From assembly GCA_022843705.1 (NCBI GenBank), contig JALHND010000018.1, positions 1 to 37,524 of the forward strand: a DNA stretch of 37,524 bases, in the 5' to 3' direction. Below the pieces are notes generated by a model. The model did not search any database, had not been told where the DNA came from, and saw nothing but the letters and a program-made list of their open reading frames with translations. This DNA comes from Burkholderiales bacterium. Its GTDB lineage: Bacteria; Pseudomonadota; Gammaproteobacteria; Burkholderiales; SG8-41. This document shows, piece by piece, positions 1-8,398 of the stretch. The translations under genes and the position numbers were made by a program. The number at the start of each line of letters is the position of its first letter. The first letter of the stretch is position 1.

Positions 1-777
1 GGCGTGGTGGAGGCGGTGGGGCCGAAGGTCAGGGAGTTCAAGGTCGGCGATCGCGTTGCCTATGCCCAGCCCATCGGCGCCTACGCCGAGGTGCTGATCC
101 GGCCCGTTGCGCGGCTGGTGAAAATTCCAGCGGGGATCAAGGACGAAACCGCGGCGGCGATGATGCTCAAGGGCATGACCGCCTGGTACCTCTGCCGCCG
201 CACCTATCGCGTGAAGAAGGGTGACACCATTGTGGTCCATGCCGCAGCCGGCGGCGTTGGCCAGATTCTCTGCCAGTGGGCCAAACATCTTGGCGCCACG
301 GTGATCGGCACGGTCGGCAGCGACGAGAAGGTTGCGCTGGCGAAAAAAGTCGGCTGCAAGCACGTGGTGGTGATGTCTCGGGAGAATCTGCCGGAGCGCG
401 TGAAGGCAATCACCAAAGGCAAGGGCGTGCCCGTGGTCTACGATGGTGTGGGCAAGGACACTTTCATGGCCTCGCTGGACTGCCTCTCGCCGCTGGGCCT
501 GATGGCGAGTTTCGGCAATGCCTCCGGCGCGGTGTCCCCGGTCAACATCGGCATCCTCGCGCAGAAGGGTTCGCTGTTTCTGACCCGGCCGACGCTGGTG
601 AACTACACCTCCGCCCGCGAAGATCTGCTCACCGCGGCGCGTGAACTGTTCGCGGTGGTTAAGAAGGGCGCAGTCAAAATCACCATCAACCAGCGTTATC
701 CGCTGCGCGAGGCGGCACAGGCGCATCGCGATCTGGAAGCACGCAAGACCACCGGTTCCACGGTGCTGCTGCCGTAA
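1..777 (+). CDS. NADPH:quinone oxidoreductase, zinc-independent MDR family (5' end cut off)
   Basis: This is the C-terminal part of a medium-chain dehydrogenase/reductase of the quinone oxidoreductase (QOR) type, which reduces quinones or other electrophilic carbonyls with NADPH in the cytoplasm. The frame is open at base 1, so the true start lies upstream; about 258 of the usual 320-330 residues are present. The nucleotide-binding Rossmann motif is clear (HAAAGGVGQILCQWAKHLGATVIG), followed by the acidic/basic stretch GSDEK. The substrate-binding segment DGVGKDTFMASLDCL and the C-terminal LEARKTTGSTVLLP are typical of QOR. The GTG at 4 in the ORF track is only the first start-like codon in the window. 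The gene ends 37 bases before the kinase gene, which is on the same strand but functionally unrelated. Confidence 0.9.
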   Translation, partial: GVVEAVGPKVREFKVGDRVAYAQPIGAYAEVLIRPVARLVKIPAGIKDETAAAMMLKGMTAWYLCRRTYRVKKGDTIVVHAAAGGVGQILCQWAKHLGATVIGTVGSDEKVALAKKVGCKHVVVMSRENLPERVKAITKGKGVPVVYDGVGKDTFMASLDCLSPLGLMASFGNASGAVSPVNIGILAQKGSLFLTRPTLVNYTSAREDLLTAARELFAVVKKGAVKITINQRYPLREAAQAHRDLEARKTTGSTVLLP

Positions 778-814
778 TTCACGTCTGGACCGGGTGCGGC
801 GTTATCATTGCCGC

Positions 815-2923
815 ATGACGGATTCCGCACCCGCTCCTGGACACCAGGTAACGCCCGCGAAGCCTGACGTCGATGGCGATGCCGTCAATCGTCTGGCCTT
901 GCGGCTGATTGCAGCCAATGCCAGGGTCAACGCGATTGCACTGGTGGTCGCAGTCGGGCTGATCCTGCTGGGTGCCTGGGCATATTCCGGCATCCAGCAG
1001 TCGCTGCGCGACCTGCGGGCAGCCGGCCTGACAGCAGTGCTTGATGCCGAGGTGCAGGCGCTCAGCCTGTGGATCGAGGACCGCAAGGGTGATGTCCGGC
1101 ATTGGGCTGCGGAACCGCGGATCCGTGCTGCCGTGCTCAACCTGACCTCCGGCGAGGCACCTGACCAGGCGCGCGCCGCACTCGCTGCGGCGCTTGAATC
1201 CGCACTCAAGGAGTCGGGGGCCGTTGCCTACAATCTGATTGACGCCCAGGGAACGGTGATCGCGTCGACGGCGCCGGAATATCTCGGGCGACGCATCAGC
1301 CCGGGTGAATATCTGGCAGCGGTGCGCGACGTGCTGGGCGGCGCCACACGTTTCGTACGGCCCTATCGGGAGCATGACCGCATCGAGGGAGAGCCGAGCG
1401 CGGCTTACGCGAGGCCGATGGTCTGGTTCAAGACGCCGGTGCTTGATGCAAACGGTCGTGCCGTGGCAGGGCTGGGTTTTGCGCACCATGCCGACAGCCG
1501 GTTCACCGGGATACTGGGCGCCGCCAGCCCGGGCGCGACCGGCGAGGTCTATGCGATGACCGCCGATGGCCTGATGCTGTCGGACAGCCGCCATGCCGCA
1601 GAGCTGCGCGCGGCCGGCGCCTTGCGGCCGGAGTCCGGAAATGGCGCTTTGCAGGTGCAGATGCGTGATCCCGGCGGTGCGTTTGCCGAGGGCCATCGCT
1701 TGCCTGCCGACTGGGAAGCCGCGCCGCTGACACGGCTGGCAGCGCTGGCCGGTGCCGCCCGTGGCCGCAGCGATCCGGCGCAACTGCGCGGCGTGGTCCT
1801 CGAACCGTACCGCAACTACCGCGGCACCGAAGTGATCGGCGCCTGGCGATGGCTGGGTGACTACGACTTTGCGGTGGCCGTGGAAATGTCGCGGGATGAA
1901 GCCTATGCGCCGCTGCGCTACCTCAATTCCGCGTTCGGCCTGCTCGGTGCCCTGCTCGGCGCCGGAGTGCTCGCCGTGTTGTGGTCGATGTGGAACGTGC
2001 GGCGCCTGCGCGATGCCGCAGGCCATGCCCGTACCATCGGGCAGTACCGTCTGGAGCGGCAGATCGGTGAAGGCGCGATGGGTACCGTTTATCTGGCGAC
2101 ACATGCGATGCTCAAGCGGCCGACGGCGATAAAGCTGCTGAAGGCGCACCTGGCGACCGACGAAGTGATTGGCCGCTTCGAGCGCGAGGCGCGGCTCGCC
2201 AGCCAGCTGGTGCATCCCAATACCATCAGCATCTACGATTACGGGCGCACGCCGGAGGGCACGCTGTATTACGTGATGGAATACCTCGAGGGGCGGTCGC
2301 TGGATGACATTGTCGCCGCCGAAGGTCCGCTTCCGCCGGCACGTGTCATCCACGTGCTGCGCCAGGTCTGCGCCGCCCTGCGCGAGGCCCACGGCCGCGG
2401 CCTGGTGCATCGCGACATCAAGCCCCACAATCTGATGCTGTGCCAGCGCGGCGGCGAGCATGACGTGGTCAAGATCCTCGATTTCGGGCTGGTGAAGGAC
2501 CTGACGACCGCCCAGTCGCGCAACATCACCCAGTTCCAGCGCGTTGTCGGAACCCCGGCGTACATGGCACCGGAGCGCATCCGCAATGCCGCGGATGCCG
2601 ACAGCCGTTCGGATATCTACTCGGTGGGGGCAACCGCCTTTCACCTGCTCACGGGCCATCCGCCGTACGAGGCTGCCGGCGAGCATGATCTGACCTATCG
2701 CATATTCCACGCACCGCTGCCGTCGTTGCAGGCCGTTGCGCCCCGGACACCGGCAAGGCTGGCCGAACTGGTGGCACGTTGCCTGGCGCGCGAGAGAAGC
2801 GAACGCCCGCATGACATCGTGGTGCTGCTTGCCGCGCTGGAAGCGCTGGCGGTCGTGCATCCCTGGACCCAGCGCGATGCGGCGGCATGCTGGGTGCGTG
2901 ACTCTTCGCGTGCCGCATCATGA
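815..2923 (+). CDS. Membrane Ser/Thr protein kinase with periplasmic dCache-like sensor domain
   Basis: A 702-residue Hanks-type protein kinase. The ATG at 815 is chosen over the upstream in-frame start at 641 because the earlier codons overlap the qor gene and look like shadow sequence. A short cytoplasmic tail is followed by a membrane helix at about 38-60, a periplasmic region at about 60-368 resembling a double Cache sensor (note VYAMTADGLMLSDS and GAWRWLGDYDFAVAVEM), a second helix at about 370-392, and the kinase domain at about 408-680. The kinase carries the P-loop IGEGAMGTVYLA, the Lys in TAIKLLK, the catalytic loop HRDIKPHN, the DFG motif LDFGLVKD and the APE-like MAPERI, so it should be active. 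The order is reversed from the PASTA-type kinases, with the sensor N-terminal. The ligand is unknown. It has no partner phosphatase next to it; the PP2C in this window lies 27 kb away. Confidence 0.88.
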   Translation: MTDSAPAPGHQVTPAKPDVDGDAVNRLALRLIAANARVNAIALVVAVGLILLGAWAYSGIQQSLRDLRAAGLTAVLDAEVQALSLWIEDRKGDVRHWAAEPRIRAAVLNLTSGEAPDQARAALAAALESALKESGAVAYNLIDAQGTVIASTAPEYLGRRISPGEYLAAVRDVLGGATRFVRPYREHDRIEGEPSAAYARPMVWFKTPVLDANGRAVAGLGFAHHADSRFTGILGAASPGATGEVYAMTADGLMLSDSRHAAELRAAGALRPESGNGALQVQMRDPGGAFAEGHRLPADWEAAPLTRLAALAGAARGRSDPAQLRGVVLEPYRNYRGTEVIGAWRWLGDYDFAVAVEMSRDEAYAPLRYLNSAFGLLGALLGAGVLAVLWSMWNVRRLRDAAGHARTIGQYRLERQIGEGAMGTVYLATHAMLKRPTAIKLLKAHLATDEVIGRFEREARLASQLVHPNTISIYDYGRTPEGTLYYVMEYLEGRSLDDIVAAEGPLPPARVIHVLRQVCAALREAHGRGLVHRDIKPHNLMLCQRGGEHDVVKILDFGLVKDLTTAQSRNITQFQRVVGTPAYMAPERIRNAADADSRSDIYSVGATAFHLLTGHPPYEAAGEHDLTYRIFHAPLPSLQAVAPRTPARLAELVARCLARERSERPHDIVVLLAALEALAVVHPWTQRDAAACWVRDSSRAAS

Positions 2924-2966
2924 ATCCGCAGCAATCCACCGGCAGTGCATCCCGATGAGTACCCGC

Positions 2967-3347
<381 letters not shown>

Positions 3348-3362
3348 CCGGCGCTTGCGCGT

Positions 3363-4139
3363 TCAGGCGCGACGGCTGCTGGCGCCGCCGTCGACGGTGA
3401 TGATGGTGCCGGTGGTATAGCCCGACAGCGGCGAACACAGGAAAGCCACCAGCGCACCGATCTCCTCGACCGTGGCCATGCGACCGAACGGCGATTTGCT
3501 GACCAGTTCCTGCCAGCGGTCGGCGTTGCCGAGTTCCTTCGTGGCGCGCTCGCGCAGCCGCTTTACGGCACGATCGGTGGCCGTGCCGCCGGGGTTGATG
3601 CCGACGACCCGCACGCCGAATGCCGGGCTTTCGGCACCAAGTGCGCGCGTGAACGCCATCAGCGCGGCATTGCCCATGCTGCCGGCAATGTAACTGGCCA
3701 CCGGGCGTTCGCCTGCGGCGCCGATCACGTTGACGATCACGCCGCTTTTGCGTTCGCGCATCCGGGCATAGATCTCGCGGGTGATGTCGATGAAGCCGAA
3801 GACCTTGAGGTCCCAGGCCCGTTTCCAGGTTTCATCATCCACCGTGTCCAGGGTGCCCTGGGGTATCGAGCCCGCGTTGTTGACCAGGAAATCGACGTCG
3901 CGGCAGTCCCGCGCCAGCGCGACGGCATTGCTGGCCACGGAAAGGTCGACAGCGTGGCAAAACACCTTGACGCGTTGTTCCGCGGTGATCTGTGCCTTGG
4001 CCGCCTCAAGATCCGCAGCGCTGCGTGCGGCCAGGTGCAGGTCGCAACCCTCCTGTGCCAGCAGCTGCGCGGCGCCAAGGCCGATGCCGCGGGAACCCCC
4101 GGTGATCAGTGCGCTTTTTCCCTTCAGTCCAAGCTCCAT
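3363..4139 (-). CDS. SDR-family NAD(P)-dependent oxidoreductase (FabG-like)
   Basis: A 258-residue classical short-chain dehydrogenase/reductase. The N-terminal nucleotide-binding motif is GGSRGIGLGAAQLL (TGxxxGxG type), with NNAGS at about 87-91. The catalytic Ser/Tyr/Lys region is atypical: VIGAAGERPVASYIAGSMGNAALMAF has the Tyr, but the usual Lys four residues later appears to be Met (YIAGSM rather than YxxxK). This is a real oddity and casts doubt on normal dehydrogenase chemistry. The C-terminus GYTTGTIITVDGGASSRRA is typical of the family. The start ATG has a strong ribosome site (GGAGGGAAGACC before ATG). It runs convergent with the small coiled-coil gene and stands alone, so the substrate cannot be inferred. 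Confidence 0.85.
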   Translation of the reverse strand: MELGLKGKSALITGGSRGIGLGAAQLLAQEGCDLHLAARSAADLEAAKAQITAEQRVKVFCHAVDLSVASNAVALARDCRDVDFLVNNAGSIPQGTLDTVDDETWKRAWDLKVFGFIDITREIYARMRERKSGVIVNVIGAAGERPVASYIAGSMGNAALMAFTRALGAESPAFGVRVVGINPGGTATDRAVKRLRERATKELGNADRWQELVSKSPFGRMATVEEIGALVAFLCSPLSGYTTGTIITVDGGASSRRA

Positions 4140-4305
4140 GGTCTTCCCTCCGGTGTCGTGAATTGGCGACGGCTGGCGATGTTAACACCGCCAGCCGCCC
4201 GTACGGTCAACCGCGGCAGTGGGCCAGCGTTACTGGCATACGACCCGAAATGTTCGGGTTGCATCGCGATCAAGCGAACCGATGTTGGTAATACATGGAG
4301 GAATC

Positions 4306-4581
4306 ATGACCAAACTGCTGACCACGCTGCTTGCTGCCGGCTTCGCCGCAGCGACCTTCAACGTTGCCGCCCAGACCGCGCCGGCTCCGGCCAAGGCCGA
4401 TCCGGCAAAAGCCACGCCGGCAACACCGGCGGCACCGGCGAAAGCCGATGCCGCAAAGGCGACGCCTGCGACCCCGGCAACGCCGCCTTCCGCCGAAACC
4501 AAGGCTGACAAGCCGAAAAAGGCCAAGGCATCGGGCAAGAAAAAAGCCAAGGCGAAGAGCACCAAGAAGAAGGCTGGCTGA
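4306..4581 (+). CDS. Small exported Ala/Pro/Lys-rich protein with basic tail
   Basis: A 91-residue protein starting MTKLLTTLLAAGFAAATFNVAAQ, a good Sec signal peptide. The ATG at 4306 is preferred over the upstream start at 4219 because it directly precedes the signal peptide and follows the ribosome site TGGAGGAATC. The mature region contains two copies of an AKADxAKATPATPA repeat followed by a lysine-rich tail (KADKPKKAKASGKKKAKAKSTKKKAG), resembling the basic tails of histone-H1-like or phasin-like proteins. With a signal peptide, a surface or periplasmic polyanion-binding role is possible, but that is a guess. A strong intrinsic terminator follows 49 bases downstream, so it is probably a single-gene transcript. 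Confidence 0.7.
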   Translation: MTKLLTTLLAAGFAAATFNVAAQTAPAPAKADPAKATPATPAAPAKADAAKATPATPATPPSAETKADKPKKAKASGKKKAKAKSTKKKAG

Positions 4582-4630
4582 GCACCCGCCGTACAGGGCG
4601 TCGCCGTCACCGGCGGCGCGCTACAATCGG

Positions 4631-4663
4631 GAAGGCAGGCGCGATGCGCCTGCCTTCTTTTTT
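4631..4663 (+). terminator. Intrinsic terminator after the basic small protein
   Basis: A perfect 12-bp stem (GAAGGCAGGCGC / GCGCCTGCCTTC) with a 3-base loop is followed at once by six T residues. It ends the transcript of the small exported protein. Confidence 0.93.
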
Positions 4664-4673
4664 ATGGCGAAAA

Positions 4674-4703
4674 TTAAAAAATATCAATATAATCAATGAG
4701 TTA
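4674..4703 (-). promoter_or_regulatory. AT-rich IHF-like element, copy 1
   Basis: Read on the minus strand this is TAACTCATTGATT followed by ATATTGATATTTTTTAA. It contains a perfect match to the published IHF consensus (WATCAANNNNTTR; AATCAATGAGTTA at 4691-4703). The element overlaps the start codon of the threonine synthase-like gene. Four related copies occur in other intergenic gaps of the window. Confidence 0.5.
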
Positions 4704-5832
4704 TATAGACTCTTCTAGTGGCTTGCTGCATCCCACGGACACTGCGCGCTGGTGCGGCGACTCCGGTGCCTATCTGAATCTGGCGGCCGGCAGGGGCATG
4801 ACCCGCGATGCGATCAACAAGGACCTGCATTCGGTGTGGCGTTATGCGCAGGCCATTGATGTCGATGCCAGGGCTGCGGTATCGCTGGGAGAAGGCGGCA
4901 CACCGCTGCTGGAGCGCAGCTGGAACGGCGTGCCGGTGCAGTTCAAGCTTGAATTCATGATGCCGACCGGTTCGTTCAAGGATCGCGGCATGACGGTGAT
5001 GGTCAGTTACCTCAAGAGCCGGGGGATTGATCATGTGCTGGAGGATTCATCCGGCAATGCCGGCGCGTCGCTGTCTGCGTATGCGGCGGCGGCCGGCATG
5101 CGCTGCCGCATCCTCGTCCCGGAGACTGCGTCCTATCCGAAAATCGCGCAGATCGCGGCCTGCGGCGCGGACGTCGTCACCGTGCGCGGCTCGCGGCAGG
5201 ATGTCGCGGATGCGGCGCTGCGCATGAGCAGCGAGATTTTCTACGCCAGCCACAACTGGCAGCCTTTTTTCATCGAAGGCACCAAGACACTGGCTTATGA
5301 ACTCTGGGAGTCACTGGGTTTCCGCGCCCCGGACAACGTGGTGACTCCGCTCGGTTACGGCAGCAACGTGCTGGGTCTGGATCGCGGGTTCGACGAGCTG
5401 CTGCGCAACGGCGAAATCACCCGGCGGCCGCGCATATTCGGCGTGCAGGCCGCGAATTGCGCACCCTGCCATGCGGCATGGCAATCGGGCGGCGAAACGC
5501 CGGTCGCGGTGACGGTCAAGCCGACGGTGGCCGAAGGCATCGCGTCATCACAGCCGACACGGCTGCGCGAGGTGCTGCGTGCGGTGCGCGGCTCCGGCGG
5601 TGCGATCGCCGCGGTCAGCGAGGACGAAATCGTTGCGGCGCTGGGGGCGCTTGCGCGCATGGGGTTGTATGTCGAGCCGACCTGTGCGGCGGCTGCGGCG
5701 GGGCTGACACAATGGCTCGCATCCGGCGTGATCCGGCGGGACGAGACCACCGTCGTTGTGCTGACCGGCAGCGGCCTGAAGAGTTCGGAGCGCATCGGGC
5801 AGTTGCTGAACCTGCAGCCGCGCACGATGTGA
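4696..5832 (+). CDS. thrC: Threonine synthase-like PLP-dependent enzyme
   Basis: A 378-residue fold-type II PLP enzyme that resembles threonine synthase (O-phosphohomoserine to threonine), cytoplasmic. The PLP lysine is in PTGSFKDRGMTVM at about residue 97, the substrate/PLP-phosphate loops are SSGNAGAS and GYGSNVLG, and the C-terminal LTGSGLKSS is present. The N-terminus GLLHPTDTARWCGDSGAYLNL matches the short strand region of the class, although the usual zinc-type cysteines are mostly missing. An in-frame TAA lies six bases upstream, so ATG 4696 is the earliest start; there is no Shine-Dalgarno sequence, only AT-rich DNA, and the start codon sits inside an IHF-like motif. No other threonine genes are nearby, so it could instead act on a related substrate. 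Confidence 0.8.
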   Translation: MSYIDSSSGLLHPTDTARWCGDSGAYLNLAAGRGMTRDAINKDLHSVWRYAQAIDVDARAAVSLGEGGTPLLERSWNGVPVQFKLEFMMPTGSFKDRGMTVMVSYLKSRGIDHVLEDSSGNAGASLSAYAAAAGMRCRILVPETASYPKIAQIAACGADVVTVRGSRQDVADAALRMSSEIFYASHNWQPFFIEGTKTLAYELWESLGFRAPDNVVTPLGYGSNVLGLDRGFDELLRNGEITRRPRIFGVQAANCAPCHAAWQSGGETPVAVTVKPTVAEGIASSQPTRLREVLRAVRGSGGAIAAVSEDEIVAALGALARMGLYVEPTCAAAAAGLTQWLASGVIRRDETTVVVLTGSGLKSSERIGQLLNLQPRTM

Positions 5833-5956
5833 ACGATTGCGGAACACTTTTTCGCATGATGGACCGCGGGACGCGTTTCTTGACACGGCTCGCGGGCGGC
5901 GCCTAGATTCCTCACCTTCCGTTGAGCACCCTGTCCAGAATACAAAGGTCTTACCC

Positions 5957-7114
5957 ATGAAAGTCACCGCCGTCAAAAGCTACGCCGTGCATCCGGGCTG
6001 GCGCAAGAACCTCATTTTCGTCAAGGTCGAAACCGATGCCGGCATCCACGGCTGGGGCGAGGCCTATTCGCAGTACGACCGCGATACCGCGGTGATGGCG
6101 CAGCTCAATGCGCTGGGCCCTTACATGGTCGGCCGCAGCCCCTTCGACATCAAGCATTTCACGCAATTCGCTTTTGACGACTATGCCGCGCGCCGCGGCT
6201 CGGTGGAACTGTTCTGCGCGATCAGCGGCATCGAACAGGCGCTGTGGGATATCGTTGGCAAGGCGACAAAGCAGCCGGTCTACAACCTGCTCGGCGGCAA
6301 GTACCGCGAGAAGATCCGCGTCTATGCCAACGGCTGGAGCTACGGCATGAAGGAGCCGGACGATTACGCCCGTGCCGCCGAGAAGGTGGTCAAGATGGGT
6401 TTTACCGCGATGAAATTCGATCCGCTGCCGTCGCCGTGGCGCACCTACATTCCGAAGGAACACGAGAAACGCGCGATCCGCATCGTCAAGGCGATCCGCG
6501 ACGCCGTCGGCCCCGATGTCGATCTGCTGCTGGAGCAGCACCGGCGTCTCGCGCCGATGCATGCCATCCGCCTCGACAAACAGCTCGCAGAGTTTGACCT
6601 CTACTGGATGGAAGAGTCCTGCCAGGCGGAGTTTCCCGACGAACTTGCCCAGATCCGCCGCGAAATCGGCATTCCGATGGTCATCGGCGAGGCGACCTAC
6701 ACCAAGACCGGGTTCCGCCCGCTGCTCGAGAAGCGTTCAGCCGACATCCTCAATCCCGATGTCGCCTGCGTCGGCGGCATTCTTGAGTTGAAGGAGATTG
6801 CCGCGATGGCGGAGCCCTTCCTGGTGGCCGTTTCACCGCACAACTACAACTCGACCCTGGTGGCGCTGGCGTCCACGGTGCATGCTTCGGCGACGATGCC
6901 CAACTTCATCATTACCGAATACTTCCTGCCGTTTGTCGAGTTCTGCGACACCATTTCGCCGAACCAGCTGAAGCCGAAAAACGGCTATATCGAGTTGCCC
7001 ACGGCACCGGGCCTGGGCGTGGATGTGCTGGAGGAAGAGCTGAAAAAGCACCCGGCGAAGGTGTACCCGGCGCGCAAGCTGCGGCATCCCGGGGACGAAC
7101 CCGGCGGCATCTGA
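5957..7114 (+). CDS. Enolase-superfamily dehydratase (mandelate racemase/galactonate dehydratase group)
   Basis: A 385-residue protein with the N-terminal capping domain (about 1-120, including DNAxG-like GWGEAYSQYDRDT) and a C-terminal beta-barrel. Members remove water from or racemise sugar acids using Mg2+. The likely metal ligands and base are LLLEQHRR (about residue 192), WMEESC, VIGEATYTK and SPHNYNS. The first ligand appears to be Glu, where galactonate-dehydratase relatives usually have Asp in the DFHGR segment. The ATG at 5957 was chosen because the capping domain starts there (MKVTAVKSYAVHPGW); the longer ORF start overlaps no recognisable sequence. It lies 124 bases after the threonine synthase-like gene and is convergent with the CapA-like gene. 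The substrate is unknown. Confidence 0.82.
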   Translation: MKVTAVKSYAVHPGWRKNLIFVKVETDAGIHGWGEAYSQYDRDTAVMAQLNALGPYMVGRSPFDIKHFTQFAFDDYAARRGSVELFCAISGIEQALWDIVGKATKQPVYNLLGGKYREKIRVYANGWSYGMKEPDDYARAAEKVVKMGFTAMKFDPLPSPWRTYIPKEHEKRAIRIVKAIRDAVGPDVDLLLEQHRRLAPMHAIRLDKQLAEFDLYWMEESCQAEFPDELAQIRREIGIPMVIGEATYTKTGFRPLLEKRSADILNPDVACVGGILELKEIAAMAEPFLVAVSPHNYNSTLVALASTVHASATMPNFIITEYFLPFVEFCDTISPNQLKPKNGYIELPTAPGLGVDVLEEELKKHPAKVYPARKLRHPGDEPGGI

Positions 7115-7119
7115 CCGGG

Positions 7120-8217
7120 TCAGTCTGCGGCGCAGAACACTACTGCGTTGCCCCGGACCTCAAGGCGGGTGTTGAAAGAGGCGCTGCGTTTGCGCAGCGC
7201 CTCCAGCCCCGCCTGTTCCGCGCTGATGTCACAGATCACCGTTTCGTTGCGCTCGTTGTGGCGCACGAATTCGAATGCGGCTTCGGCCGTTTTGCCGTCA
7301 TCGACCGTCACCCGCGCGATCATGCCCAGCCAGTCCCCGTGTTTGCGTCCGCCATGCCCGGTGTGGAAGGAAAAGCTGCCCAGCCCGTAATACACCGGCT
7401 TGCCCCGGTAGATTTCGACCGGCAGCGCGTAATGCGGGCCGTGGCCGATGACAATGTCGGCCCCGGCGTCAACCGCCGCATGGGCGATTTCCGTCATGTA
7501 TTCCAGCACGTCTTCCTTGAACCCCCAGTGCTGTGACGCGACCAGCACATCGACCTGTTTGCGCAGTGCGCTGATTTCGGCGGTGTATTCAGCCAGGTAT
7601 TTCGGATCGGCCCAGGTCACGATCACCGGCGGGACGCCGGGCCGGTTGGCCGGCGGGATGTCCGGACTCAGCCGGTGCAAGGGCAGCTGGTAGGCGGTGT
7701 GGCCGCGCAGCGCCGCGACACCGGGGCTCATTTCGCCGGCTTCGTGGTTGGTTGGCCAGTAGACGGACGTTCGCTGCAAAAAACCGTAACGCAGGCCGTC
7801 GCGCTCGATGATCACCGGCAGGCGCGCCTGTTTCCGGTTGAGTCCGGCGCCGGTCGACGGAATGCCCAGCTTGCCGAGTTCGGCGAGGGAGGAGCGGATC
7901 GCTTCCGCACCGTAATTGACGTTGTTGGCATTGCCGATGACATCGAAACCGGCGATCTGCAGTGCCCGGCCGGCGGCCGGCGCGGCATAAAACCCCTCGT
8001 CAGTCGCGGATCGTGCGGCCTGTGGCTCGTAAAAGCAGCATTCCAGATTGCCGAAACGCAGGTCGGCATCGCGCAGGGCATCAAGAACCCGGTTGAAGGG
8101 CAGTTGCGGGTCGGTGACATGCATCAGATTGATGTCGCCGGTGAACAGCAGTTTGCGGGTCAAGACGGAGACTCCTGCGCCGGGAGCGCGACGGTGGACA
8201 AACGCGTCATTCTTCAT
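7120..8217 (-). CDS. CapA-family putative metallophosphoesterase-like protein
   Basis: A protein of up to 365 residues of the CapA/PgsA (poly-gamma-glutamate capsule) family, which has a calcineurin-like fold. Visible motifs are LLFTGDINLM, FGNLECCF, GNANNVNYG, VLVASQHWG and the metal-site-like IVIGHGPHYALPVEIYRGKPVYYGLGSF. No signal peptide or membrane helix is visible, unlike the capsule-anchored CapA proteins, so a cytoplasmic phosphoesterase-type role is more likely. The ATG at 8217 has no Shine-Dalgarno sequence; a TTG at 8163 preceded by AGGAG at good spacing starts the protein just before the conserved domain and may be the real start. It is convergent with the dehydratase gene, with only five bases between them. 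Confidence 0.78.
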   Translation of the reverse strand: MKNDAFVHRRAPGAGVSVLTRKLLFTGDINLMHVTDPQLPFNRVLDALRDADLRFGNLECCFYEPQAARSATDEGFYAAPAAGRALQIAGFDVIGNANNVNYGAEAIRSSLAELGKLGIPSTGAGLNRKQARLPVIIERDGLRYGFLQRTSVYWPTNHEAGEMSPGVAALRGHTAYQLPLHRLSPDIPPANRPGVPPVIVTWADPKYLAEYTAEISALRKQVDVLVASQHWGFKEDVLEYMTEIAHAAVDAGADIVIGHGPHYALPVEIYRGKPVYYGLGSFSFHTGHGGRKHGDWLGMIARVTVDDGKTAEAAFEFVRHNERNETVICDISAEQAGLEALRKRSASFNTRLEVRGNAVVFCAAD

Positions 8218-8364
8218 TACCGGCAGTGTTTCGGGGGTGCCAAATCCGCGTTGTGGAGCCGACCGGCGTGATGCAGTTCACGGTCAGCGCATCAAGTGGG
8301 GTTTCGGTTTAATATTTCTCATCATTCCGGCAAAAAAGTATATATTGCGGAGCAGCAAAATTAC
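8218..8364. other. Non-coding gap between CapA-like gene and small RNA
   Basis: No gene is supported here. It contains an AT-rich patch (about 8308-8346, with TATATATT) in otherwise GC-rich DNA. It probably holds the promoter of the minus-strand CapA-like gene and upstream sequence of the small RNA; no clear paired -35/-10 elements are visible for the former. Confidence 0.5.
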
Positions 8365-8392
8365 TTGACTCAGCGGCGTGTACTGGCAGAAT
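8365..8392 (+). promoter_or_regulatory. Candidate promoter of the small RNA
   Basis: TTGACT (8365-8370) is five of six bases of the -35 consensus. CAGAAT (8387-8392) is four of six of the -10 consensus, with a 16-base spacer. Start of transcription would be near 8399, about 97 bases before the end of the terminator. Confidence 0.4.
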
Positions 8393-8398
8393 GGGAAC

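Noticed and set aside
779-2860. Long antisense ORF of 693 residues opposite the sensor kinase
   Set aside because: It is a shadow frame of GC-rich codon use. The plus-strand frame has complete kinase motifs, while the antisense product has none and is rich in His, Arg and Gln.
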